From: Dunaliella salina
Taxonomy: Eukaryota; Chlorophyta; Chlorophyceae; Chlamydomonadales; Dunaliellaceae
Assembly: GCA_002284615.2 (NCBI GenBank)
Contig: MU070241.1
Coordinates: 29,916 to 50,625, forward strand
DNA: 20,710 bases
Reading direction: 5' to 3'
A program made the position numbers and the translations under genes. Below, one piece after another: positions 9,490-18,154 of this stretch (position 1 is the stretch's first letter; every line of letters starts with the position of its first letter). A model generated the notes under the pieces. That model ran no database searches. It had not been told where the DNA came from and saw only the letters and a program-made list of their open reading frames with translations.

Positions 9490-9757
9490 CTCGTGCAAAA
9501 AGGAGACGTTGGCTCAGAAGAGCTGTGAGTCCCCACCACCACACAATTTGAGATTGAAAAGGCTTATGGGGATCTGGAGGGTTACTAAAAGCACAAGGCT
9601 CTAGACTCTGGCTGTGGGAAGTACTCTTGTCATCGGAAGCGCTACGTGTGGAAACAAGTTTGTGGGCATATTGAACGGAATGGGCATGAAGTTGTTGAGC
9701 AAGCTTGGTGGCACGTTGGTGATCCTGTTCTAGTTGTTTACACCAAAGGAAGGCTGG
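9490..9757 (-). pseudogene. Truncated paralogue of the retroelement-linked PD-(D/E)XK-like element
   Basis: On the minus strand this encodes EQDHQRATKLAQQLHAHSVQ, then YAHKLVSTRSA, then SNPPDPHKP. The + strand copy at about 11300-11400 encodes the same series in decayed form (ELDHLRA, a stop, AHSTTYAHSVQHAHKLVS). DNA identity is high by eye and continues past the LINE insertion point: its gtgcttttagtaaccctcc corresponds to gtgcttctagtaaccctcc in the right flank at about 15396-15414. It therefore represents the host sequence without the LINE. The upstream, catalytic-like part is missing. I recall this C-terminal pattern in chlorophyte retroelement-associated proteins but cannot name a database family. 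Confidence 0.7.
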
Positions 9758-9998
9758 AGGTGGGGGAGGACGGGAAGCAAGCAAGCACAGACCTGGGAAC
9801 GCAATTCAGAGTGCACAAGGTGCCTCAGCGATGAAGGCCCCATGGGGTCCCCCTCAGTGAGGTAGGTGAGGAGCAAAGAGGGGGAAGAAAAAGAGAAGAG
9901 AAAGAGGGGGAAGCATAGTATTGAGGGGAGTCCAAGATCCATCAAAGAGCCGAGTCATGCATGGGATGAGTCTGGGGCCTGACTCTGCGATCTCTGAT

Positions 9999-10114
9999 AG
10001 GGGCTCTTGTATCGTGAAAACTGTGTCCAGTGCTTTGGTACAGTGGATACTGAGGAAGAACGAAAAGAAAGATTTAAGCTCGCCATTCAAGCGCGTACAG
10101 GGGCACGACAGAGG
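9999..10114 (+). other. Possible exon-like ORF fragment of unknown function
   Basis: After a ctgatag, the frame reads YRENCVQCFGTVDTEEERKE and then IQARTGARQRM, ending before gtaatc. The CxxC pair and charged helix look protein-like, and AG and GT border it. No family was recognised and no companion exon was found. Confidence 0.25.
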
Positions 10115-10508
10115 ATGGTAATCATTGTTGCAGTCTCCCAGATTTCTTTCTGGGCCTGCTGGGGCCATTTTCCACTCCCAATTGTTAGTATTTGAAACCT
10201 CCATAACATCCTGCATGTTCGAAAACAGGAGTGAAATAATTCAAAATTTTGCCTTTTTGGCACCCTCCCTGCTGAAATTCTCAAAGGGGAATGGCTGAAG
10301 TTTTGTATCTCGCCACCCACTGAGTATTTTCACTCCATTTTTTGCAATTAATCTTTTTCCGCAAAAAGACTTCAAATTACAGAAGTTATCTAATTTGGAT
10401 CAGTAGGTGGTCCGGAATAAAGATTTGGTAGTGAGAACTAGGGTTCATGCCGTGGCTGATCAGGCATGTGCCCTGTAACTAGCACCCCGGGAACTCTGTG
10501 TTAGAGAC

Positions 10509-10568
10509 AGCTCTCATCGAGAGCTTTCTCTTGATACACGCTACCATATAAACCTAAGTTTGTATGGT
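10509..10568. repeat. Two adjacent hairpins
   Basis: AGCTCTC-atc-GAGAGCT at 10509-10525, then ACCATATAAAC-ctaa-GTTTGTATGGT at 10543-10568, an 11-bp stem with one T-G type mismatch. Further inverted pairs follow (TTAGAC/GTCTAA at about 10680-10708). This could be an RNA structure or a remnant of a small inverted-repeat element. Confidence 0.5.
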
Positions 10569-10740
10569 GCCAGTCACGGGAGAGCTATGCTGAGAGCATG
10601 CCAAAAAACAGGCATTTGTTGGCCCCAGATCTTGATCAGGCCATATCTGAGGACGTATGGGTGTTCACGACCAAAAGCTTTAGACTTGAAGCGATAAACT
10701 TTGGTCTAAGAACTGTCATAAGTTTTCGAGTTATAGCCTC

Positions 10741-11420
10741 TTGAAGCCCCACGAATGGTTACCTCCCTCTGGGGGTATGGCTTTGGCCTGGCCTCTTGCA
10801 GCAATTTTCAATGTAAATAAAGAACATGGTGGTTTTAAGCTCTCTTTGTATCGTGTAGCAACAGCCAGGTGGAACAACACAGCAAGGAGTTGGAACGACT
10901 CCTTGCAAATGCCTCAATCAGTACCTGAGTACTTCTTCCCTCTTGACCTTCAAAAGAGGAGAAGGATCAACTTCAGTCGACCAGACGCTATTCTGACTAT
11001 CTCAAAAATGCCAAAGCTGCTTCTAACAGTATTTCTCCTACCCACTCACCTCACGCGCAGCTCCACACAGCGAACCAGCAGAACAAGCCGTTTGAGGCAA
11101 ACCCATGAACTACATGCAAATAAACGCCATGTGCACCTAATAGAAATCAAGTACTATGAAGGCACTGGGCCAGAGCACCAGTTGAGTACGGCAGCACACA
11201 GACTTTTTAAAAAGTGCAAAAGCTTTAACATTTCACCCTATTCTCCTGGATGTCGGTGGAACTATTTGTACTGAAGCATTTCAAATAGCTAGTTCAAATA
11301 GAACTGGACCATCTACGTGCCTGAGCTCACTCAACAACTTATGCTCATTCTGTTCAACATGCCCACAAGCTCGTTTCCAGGCTTCTTGCTATCAAAAGCA
11401 AGAGTACTGTAGGTACCCAC
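10741..11420 (+). pseudogene. Left half of a retroelement-linked element with possible PD-(D/E)XK-like core
   Basis: The open part (177 codons from 10741) contains VPEYFFPLDL, NFSRPDAIL (Asp codon at 10984) and KRHVHLIEIKYYEGTGPEHQ (Glu codon at 11143). The P-D then E-x-K arrangement is what a PD-(D/E)XK nuclease core shows; assigning it to that fold is inference. After about 11230 the frame shifts: HPILLDVGGTICTEAF follows in another frame, then ELDHLRA-stop-AHSTTYAHSVQ in a third. An alternative frame near 10870-10920 (QVEQHSKELERLLANA) suggests one more shift. It is clearly dead. It is interrupted at 11420 by the LINE and resumes at 15369. Confidence 0.6.
11408..11420 (+). repeat. Left target-site duplication of the LINE
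   Basis: TGTAGGTACCCAC, identical to 15369-15381. The sequence before the left copy and the sequence after the right copy both continue the host element as judged from the paralogue at 9490-9757. Confidence 0.8.
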
Positions 11421-11429
11421 CCATCTGCA

Positions 11430-12189
11430 TGGAACACATAAATTTGTTCACACATTAAATATCCCTGATGGATGTGCTGGTAAAAGGCTATGGTGTGGCA
11501 GTAATTGCTTCAAAGTTGTGTGCAGAGTTCATGTCAGTATTCCGCGTTGCTCCAGAGATTCAGTGTGTGTGGATTAAGTGTCGCAAAGAACTTTTTGGGC
11601 TAAATAGGGATGCCTTGCTAGGTGCAGTTTACGCTAACCCTCAAGGAAGCTTGTTTTCTGTGAATCAAGTGCGTGACCAATTTACTCACTTGTTTGATGA
11701 GCTTGCTTGTGCTGCACAGGTGACTCCAGACTTGCTGTTATGTGGGGACTTTAATTCGAAGATTGGAAGTCTACGTGAGGTGCCTGATGCCCATTTTGGG
11801 GCTTTGGTGGACTGCAGCTGCCCGACTCTTGAGGCTGCCAGAAGGTGTGCATGCAGTGATGTGAATGTGGCTGGTAGATTGCTTGTTGATATTGCAGCTG
11901 CATATGGACTTGTTTTCACGACTGGACATGTGCAAGGTGATGAAGGCCAGCCCACTTTCTTTGGGTACCGCTCGGACAATAGGCGGCCTGTCAGGCGGAG
12001 CAGGCCTGACCATGTCTTACTATCGACTTCCTTGTTTAAGTGTGTGCAGAAGTCAAACATTTGTGATCCAGTCCTTGACACTACAGACCAAGGAAGCATT
12101 TCAGTTGTTTTCCGTGTTCCTGATGTTGTCCAATGTGCTGATTGGACTCCCTCTTTTGAGCACGTNTGTGGGATGGGACAGTGTGCTAG
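11430..12189 (+). pseudogene. LINE endonuclease (APE-like) domain, truncated
   Basis: Before about 11485 the frame reads LNIPDGCAGK, then it shifts to KGYGVAVIASKL; the longest open frame starts at 11468. Recognisable blocks are GYGVAVIA, LLGAVYANPQGSLF, LLLCGDFNSKIG (GDFN at 11744-11755), GRLLVDIAAAYGLVFTTG, QPTFFG and SRPDHVLLS. The final catalytic motif, usually SDH, reads TDQ (12083-12091), so the catalytic His is Gln. The N-terminal Asn and Glu motifs are missing. The family nicks target DNA; this copy should not. Confidence 0.85.
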
Positions 12190-12777
12190 CAAAATGAGTT
12201 TGAGTTGGAACATGAGCGGCAACTTGCTTACATTGAAGAACTTGAGAGAAACTTGGAGATGCCAGTGCAGTTGGAAGCTGCCCTTGAGGCTGGCAACATA
12301 GACACGGCGTGTTTTTGTTTGAGAAGTTGGATCATTCAAGCTGCGAGTGAGAATAATGTGGGCATGTGCACATTTCAAGGGTGTGTCTTCAAGAGAATTG
12401 AAAAACAAGGGATCAGAAGGCCTGTTTGGTTTGATGAGCAGTGTCAGCTGAGGAGGCGTTTGTTTATTCAAGCTGTGCGAAGTGGTCAAGCTGTGCATGT
12501 CTGTCGTTTTTTAAAAAGAGAATATAAGAAACAAACCAGGCGTGCACGGCGTGCTTTTGAGAAGTACCAGAAGGCGGTTTTCTTGGACAGACTGCAGAGA
12601 CATAGGCCAGATATCCATGATATGCTGAGGAAGCGAAGGAGCACCCATCAAACTCCTATTACAACAGAAAGCTGGAGCTCCTACCTGCACCGTCATTTTG
12701 GCTCTCATACAGGCAATTGCTCCACTCCTCTAAGCAGAGCAGCTGCAAATTTGCGAGGCATGGGTAGCTGCCCTTAA
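12190..12777 (+). pseudogene. LINE linker between endonuclease and RT
   Basis: The frame from QNEFELEHERQLAYIEELER to YLHRHFGSHTGNC and a stop at 12775-12777 matches the region between endonuclease and RT in plant/algal LINEs (TF....RPVWFDEQC...RRRLF...FLKREYKK..RRARRAF). It is in the same frame as the RT segment that follows, so the TAA is an in-frame nonsense within the first copy of the 27-bp repeat. Confidence 0.8.
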
Positions 12778-12890
12778 AGCATACATCACCAGGATACCTC
12801 CCTGCACACCAGTGGACCTGTGGGCATACACCCCACTGGCACTTGTCCAACAGGAAGCAATCCTCACATTCCTGATCGGCAATCCGGACC

Positions 12891-12998
12891 CATGGGTAGC
12901 TGCCCTGAAAGCACGTCCATGGGTAGCTGCCCTGAAAGCACGTCCATGGGTAGCTGCCCTGAAAGCACGTCCATGGGTAGCTGCCCTGAAAGCACTCA
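12891..12998 (+). repeat. 27-bp minisatellite inside the LINE ORF
   Basis: Four units starting at 12891, 12918, 12945 and 12972: catgggtagctgccctgaaa plus gcacgtc, nearly identical. A diverged fifth unit lies at 12759-12781, 132 bases upstream. As 27 is a multiple of three, all copies stay open: one frame reads PWVAALKAR, another MGSCPESTS. The low divergence suggests recent expansion relative to the LINE. Confidence 0.95.
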
Positions 12999-13017
12999 CA
13001 ATCAAAGACCTGGACTA

Positions 13018-14189
13018 TTGGACGGCATCAGCAGAGGGGTACAATCTGCTCTTAGGGTTGTACGCGGGGTGGCACAGCGGGTGGCTTCTCGCTGGACAGG
13101 AGGCTCAGGTGCTACAGCTCGGGATATGGCAGTGGCCTTAGGGCGCAACAACCCGCCCCCTGAACAGCAATTCCGTCAAGGTGCTGAGTCTCAGTGGTTG
13201 CCTGAAGCTGACGCTTTGGATCTGCCTGATGCTGCTGCCTTGTACTCTGTTGTTTGTGAGCACATCCGTAGATTAAATGCTAGGACATCCCCTGGTNTTG
13301 ATGCTATTGCGGCTCCGTTCATTAAATATGCTGTGAAAAGGGTCCCAGCTGTGAATGGCAGAGGCACAGATAGGATTAATGTCTTAGCTCCTTACATTGC
13401 GCGTCTGTTTGCTGCCATGATGGAGAAAGCTGAGATCCCTGCTTGCTGGAAAATAGCCAAAATTACTCCTCTCTACAAAAAGGGCTCTGTTGTGGATCCA
13501 GGGAATTGTCGCATGCTTGCCGTTAGTGGTACCCTGTACAGACGGTACGCGAATGTGTTGAGGGAAGTTGTCACAGGGTGGTGCAGAGATAAGAACAAAA
13601 TTCCAGACACGCAATACGGTTTCTATCCTGGCCGTAACACTTTGCAGCCCATTTTTATTTTGCGGCACTTGCAGCATGCTGCTCAGGTCAAGCGTCCTAA
13701 TCGATCCCCAAGATTGCATGCGGCATTTATTGACTTTAAGCAAGCTTACGACACAATTCCCAGGGAAGCTCTTTGGAGGCACCTTCAGTGCAGTCGTATG
13801 CCTACATGCCTGTTGAATATCATTAAGAACATGTATGCTAATGACGAGTACATCCTGGTGGATGGTACCAAGTAAGCTCGTGTGCGCCCTCTTTTTGGAG
13901 TTAAGCAAGGCTGCCCGCTTTCCCCCCTGCTGTTTTCCCTGTACATCAATGATGTGGATTGCGTGGCAGAAAATGTGCAAGGGGCAGCTACAGGTGCAAG
14001 CGATCTCCATGTTACGCATATGCTGTATGCAGACGATCTGTGCCTTACCAGTAACCAGCCTGGTCAGCTCCAGTTGATGTTGGATAGGCTGCACGCTTAT
14101 GCTCGGCGGAAAGGATTGGTGATAAATGCTGCCAAGTCTGAGATTGTGCATTTTAATTATAAGGGCAATAATGTGCCTTTACTTTAGGT
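13018..14189 (+). pseudogene. LINE reverse transcriptase domain
   Basis: RT blocks in order: TSPGxD (N at 13297), CWKIAKITPLYKKG..VDPGNCR, YGFYPGRNT, AFIDFKQAYDTIPR (catalytic Asp codon at 13732), FGVKQGCPLSPLLFSLYIND, MLYADDLCLT (YADD at 14026-14037) and KSEIVHF. An in-frame TAA at 13873-13875 sits between the IDF and GVKQG blocks, and the frame is lost at about 14180. Catalytic residues themselves are intact. Confidence 0.95.
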
Positions 14190-15365
14190 GGAGTGCGCGT
14201 GGCTTGTGCAGAGTCTTTCAAATATTTGGGCATGCTGTTCACAAAGCAGCGCAACCCACAGGCCACTGCCGAACACATGTGCGCTCCTTTCTTGGCTGGA
14301 TGTAGACGGATNAGGCAGTTTGCGTCAGAGTACCACTTGACTGACAGGCCGCATACCATGCTCTGGCTGGCTAAAGCATATGCTCTCCCTGCTAGCATGT
14401 ATGCTTGTCAAATCTGGGGCACCAGATATATGAAAGCAGGTGCTGAATGGGACTGCCCTTTACAAACTGTGCACCTGTGCTTACTGAAGCGCTTCCTTGG
14501 GGTGAAGCGTACCACCCCTAACTGGTCTGTTTTCCGGGAATGTGGTCATGAGCCTTTGCAGTTTTATTGGTTCCGTGCAGCAGTCAGGTTCTACAATGCT
14601 TTGCTGCGCAGCAACAGTACTACACTGCGCAAGGTGCTGCAAGCAGATGTTGACATGAGCTGCATATCTCGTAAATGTTGGACCTCAGAGTTTTTGGCAG
14701 CATGTAATGGCTTGGACAGGTGCAATATGTTTATTCAATGTGTACGTTCAGGGCAGCCAGTAGCACTGAAGGAATTCGTTGTTGATCTGAGAAAAAGGCT
14801 ACGAGGTGTTTGGAATGCGGCTGCCTTGGCAGAGCACAATGAGCGTGTGAACAAATTAGCTAAGTATCATCACTGGGTGGCTCTCCCTTTGAAGCCTTTG
14901 GCTGCTCATGGAGCGCCCTTTTCTGTCCCTAGGTATTTGCATCTTGATTTAGGCAAGCATATGTTGAGAAATATTGCACGCTTTCGATTGCATGCCCACA
15001 CCCTAAGAGATGAGACATCACTTTGGCATGAGCAAACTTCAGTTTGTGATAAACGTGACCTAGGAGGACTTCAAGATGAAAAACATCCTGTGTTCCTTTG
15101 TTCCTGCGGTCCTGTGTGTTCTCTTAGACGGACTTATGAACATCTCTTTTCTGATTTCCCCTCTGCTCACAGAGTTCTTCAGGACGAGACAGGCGCTTTT
15201 TATTGCACTCAGGCTAGTTCTGAGGATGTCTTTCATTTCTTACAGGACCAAACTAATGAGACTTATCGTTTTATTTCTAATCTCATGGATATTTATTCTT
15301 TGGATGGAACAGTTCATCAGGCCGAGCAGCCAAACAACTTGGCTGAAGGTCAAACCCAATTGTAA
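14184..15365 (+). pseudogene. LINE RT thumb and C-terminal Cys/His region
   Basis: Starts TLGGVRVACAESFKYLGM (RT block 7, YLGM) one frame away from the YADD segment and stays open to TAA at 15363-15365. It contains LPASMYACQIWGT, LLKRFLGVKRTTPNWSV, RFRLHAHTL and C-x(14)-H-x(4)-C (CDKRD...KHPVFLC), typical of LINE ORF2 C termini, ending NLAEGQTQL. An N at 14312 falls in RR-x-RQF. Confidence 0.9.
15361..15365 (+). terminator. TGTAA overlapping the LINE stop codon
   Basis: The last codons CAA TTG TAA create TGTAA, the algal poly(A) signal, three bases before the right target-site duplication. Whether it functioned is unknown. Confidence 0.3.
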
Positions 15366-15368
15366 CCT

Positions 15369-15381
15369 TGTAGGTACCCAC
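15369..15381 (+). repeat. Right target-site duplication of the LINE
   Basis: TGTAGGTACCCAC, a perfect copy of 11408-11420. Confidence 0.8.
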
Positions 15382-15502
15382 GCCAGGTTCTGGAGCCAGG
15401 TGCTTCTAGTAACCCTCCAGATCCCCATTTGCCTGTCTTGACTCTGACCTTGGTGGAGGGGTTTCACGGTTTGTTATGAGTCAATGTGTCTTCTCTTCCC
15501 TC
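15382..15502 (+). pseudogene. Right half of the LINE-interrupted host element
   Basis: Aligns with the reverse complement of about 9490-9620: gtgcttctagtaaccctcc and agatccccat, then ggtgga/tgggg..tcac.g.t. One frame reads SNPPDPHLP, against SNPPDPHKP in the minus-strand paralogue. The similarity fades after about 15500. Confidence 0.7.
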
Positions 15503-16125
15503 ATTGATGTAGGGAGAGTTTCTCTGCTTCGTAGTCTGTTTCTTTTCTTTCCTGCTTTTTTCAGTACCTGATACTGCAACCTGACAGAGTTGGTGTACAT
15601 TTCTCTGCATAGGCAAGCAGTCAGCCGTTTTGACTTGAGGCTTTATTTTACATGTAATCTGTACATAAGTTTGCATCATGATGCTTGCTTTCATATCAAG
15701 CAATTGTGCGTGTGATCCTTTACAGCAGTTGCCAGTTCCAGCCCACCACAAGGCTTTGTGAGCACATTCACATGGCATTTGCGCACAAGTTTGGTTTGGT
15801 TACTGGCACCTTTATCCAGGAAAAGCTGCCCTTGATGGCAGATACAGCTTTGTAACTTTATCTAATTTATCTCTCTCCCACTCACAAGAGTGTGCTCGCT
15901 TTCATGTTCCATAACCTCCCTGCCATGAATTTTGGCAGTCAGCACTTCAAAAGCAAGTGCACAACATGGAACAACCGTCTGTAGGCAAAAGAATGATCAA
16001 CAGTTCAACCGTTCGCATAACTATTCACACAACTTGCTTTAAGGGATGGTCTGTTCTGTAAATAGTCAGGGCTACAAAACCTGGAATAAGGTCACAAGCA
16101 TGGGGGCACCACTCTCGTCGCTCCC
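15503..16125 (-). other. Probable 3' UTR and downstream region of the minus-strand gene
   Basis: No coding frame with family features. Reading the minus strand from the stop at 16126, the first TGTAA lies at 15720-15724 and another at 15648-15652, within a palindromic TTACATGTAA. The first would give a 3' UTR of about 400 bases. Confidence 0.4.
15720..15724 (-). terminator. Possible poly(A) signal TGTAA of the minus-strand gene
   Basis: TTACA on the + strand, TGTAA on the minus strand, about 400 bases downstream of the stop codon. It is the first such pentamer after the stop. Confidence 0.4.
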
Positions 16126-16221
16126 TCATTCCGAATCATCATCCTCCTCCTCTTCATAGTCTTCATCGCTGTACTGGTCCACGCGCACACCTGGCTGGGA
16201 TTGCGGAGGGGAGGCTGGGGC
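16126..16221 (-). CDS. Terminal exon: Pro/Gln-rich then acidic tail
   Basis: Acceptor tttgctccag, then APASPPQSQPGVRVDQYSDE and an acidic run ending in Ser-Glu and TGA. It joins in phase 0 to ...QQPQQQ of the NET exon. The acidic, serine-containing end is consistent with a nuclear protein. Confidence 0.7.
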   Translation of the reverse strand, partial: APASPPQSQPGVRVDQYSDEDYEEEEDDDSE

Positions 16222-18073
16222 CTGGAGCAAAGAGGGACAGCAAAGACGAACACGTCAGCAATCAAAAAGTAGTTATTGCCAGCGCTTACGGCATGCATAG
16301 CACTTACGGCGCTCTCGGCTTTTGGGATGCATTGCACTTGTGATTTAAAAACAGCTTGCCAGAGGACGCAGCGGATTCCTAGGCGCGCAACGAGCAAAAC
16401 AAATCCAGGCCCACATGGCTCCAAAGCCCCAGCAACTCAGGCAAGAGTCCCAGGCATTGCATCCCTGGCGCACAATGAGCTTCCGTACAGAACTACCACG
16501 CATCAACAGTGCAGCTGAAAATCATTATTTTACACAACCACACTGGGGCAATCTTGACCACTAAGCTCTCGCTGCCCGAAATGGTATTTTACACTACCGC
16601 AAATCCTTGAAACAATTATTCATTTCACGTACGCGCAGTCACCGCGCAAGGGTAAAAAAGTTATTTACGTGCGGCGATAGAAACTTTGCACGGTACGCGC
16701 TTCATGAGCAAGTAAAAAATTCCATTCAGATGGTAGTATCAAAGCCGCTTGCAGAGCAAAAGGCATGCTGCTTAGCCCGTTGGCAGAATCCAGCCAAGCA
16801 TGACTAATGCATGCCTCATGTGTACCAAGAGGTGCTTGGAGCACGATGTGGGACAAGCACGACGCACGGTCACCATGAGGTGCTTGGATTAGACATGAGG
16901 TGCTTGGTGCTTGGATCAAGATGCGAGATATGCATGCTTCATGGGCACCAAAGAGGTGCTTGGGTTTGACATGAGGTGCTTGCACCACGATGTGGGATAA
17001 GCACGACGCACAGGCACCATGAGGTGCTTGGGTTAGACATGAGGTGCTTGGATCATGGCATGTGAGGTGCTTGGGTTTGACGTGAGGTGCTTGGATCACA
17101 ATGCGAGATAAGCACGACGCACGGGCACCATGAGGTGCTTGGGTTAGACATGAGGTGTGTGGATCATGGCATGTGAGGTGCTTGGGTTTGACGTGAGGTG
17201 CTTGGATTACGATGTGGGATAAGCACGGTGCACAGGCACCATGAGGTGCTCGGATGAGACATGAGGTGCTTGGTGCTTGGATCAAGATGTGAGGTATGCG
17301 TGCCTCATGGGCACCGTGAAGTGCTTGGGTTCGACTTGAGATACTTGGATCAAGACGTGAGGTTCGCGTTATGAAGAGGCACTTGGACGTGCTTGGGTTT
17401 GACATGAAGTGCTTGGTACTTGGATCAAGATGTGAGGCTTGCATGCCTAATGGGCACCGTGAGGTGCGTGGGTTACCGTGCAAAACTTAAATCGGTTACC
17501 GTGCAAAATTTATATCTCTGAGCGTTGTGTAATACATGAGTGTGAGATACCGTACCCAATGGGGCTTGTCACGCACCCAGAGAAATAATTAGTTTAGCAA
17601 ACACACACATCAACAGCGCAGCTCAAAAATATCCATTTTACACAACCTTGCAAGGGCGATCGTGACATCTTGTACCCTCTCACTGTTTGAAATGGCAATT
17701 ACACAACTGCGCACCCTGAAAATAAATTCATGTTACATGCATGCTATCACCGCGAAAGGCCCAAAAAGGGTAACCGTACGCAGTGATATAAGTTTGGTAC
17801 AGTATGCATGACTCATGGGTATGAGGTGCATGTACATAGAGATCAGCCCCTAGTGTTTGACTTCCGCCTAACACAGACCTGCATTCGTCTTCTCGATGCT
17901 TTGGGGCTACATGGTATTCTCATACACTGCATAAGCGGTCAATGCAGCAAGTCACCAGGCAAGACAAGCTAATAAAAAGCCATGCCCTTATTCCCCAGAG
18001 TCCCAGGAACTCAAATGCACTAGCCCACCACACCAGACATGTGGACAACACACTGAAATCACCTGTCTATACA

Positions 18074-18154
<81 letters not shown>

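Larger units (their letters stand above)
11421..15368 (+). mobile_element. 5'-truncated, inactive APE-type LINE (non-LTR retrotransposon)
   Basis: About 3.95 kb carrying remains of one large ORF: apurinic-like endonuclease, linker, reverse transcriptase and a C-terminal Cys/His region. ORF1 and the first endonuclease motifs are absent, which fits the 5' truncation common after target-primed reverse transcription. The 3' end lies only three bases past the stop codon, with no poly(A) tail visible. Disabling changes seen are frameshifts near 11485, 12166-12197 and 14180, in-frame stops at 12775 and 13873, and a 27-bp minisatellite expansion within the linker. Single N bases at 12166, 13297 and 14312 may hide or cause some of these. 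The domain order fits the L1-like group known in plants and green algae; the clade is not certain. Confidence 0.92.

Noticed and set aside
12891..12998. CRISPR array
   Set aside because: Units are directly contiguous with no spacers, and the context is a eukaryotic LINE.
12812..13141. Frame with PWVAALKAR repeats as a separate protein
   Set aside because: The RT frame is the other one and runs on both sides; this frame is open because of the 27-bp repeat and shows no family motif.
11421..15368. LTR retrotransposon or an intact, active LINE
   Set aside because: There are no long terminal repeats, integrase or protease; the only flanking repeat is 13 bp. The ORF has several frameshifts and stops and a broken endonuclease.
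10741..15368. A Dualen/RandI-type element with both a PD-(D/E)XK and an APE endonuclease
   Set aside because: The 13-bp duplication and the uninterrupted paralogue at 9490-9757 show that the PD-(D/E)XK-like part belongs to the host element and not to the LINE.
16665..17483. 272-codon minus-strand ORF as a repeat-protein gene
   Set aside because: It is a 111-bp minisatellite inside an intron with no start context, domain or splice support; the open frame follows from the unit length.
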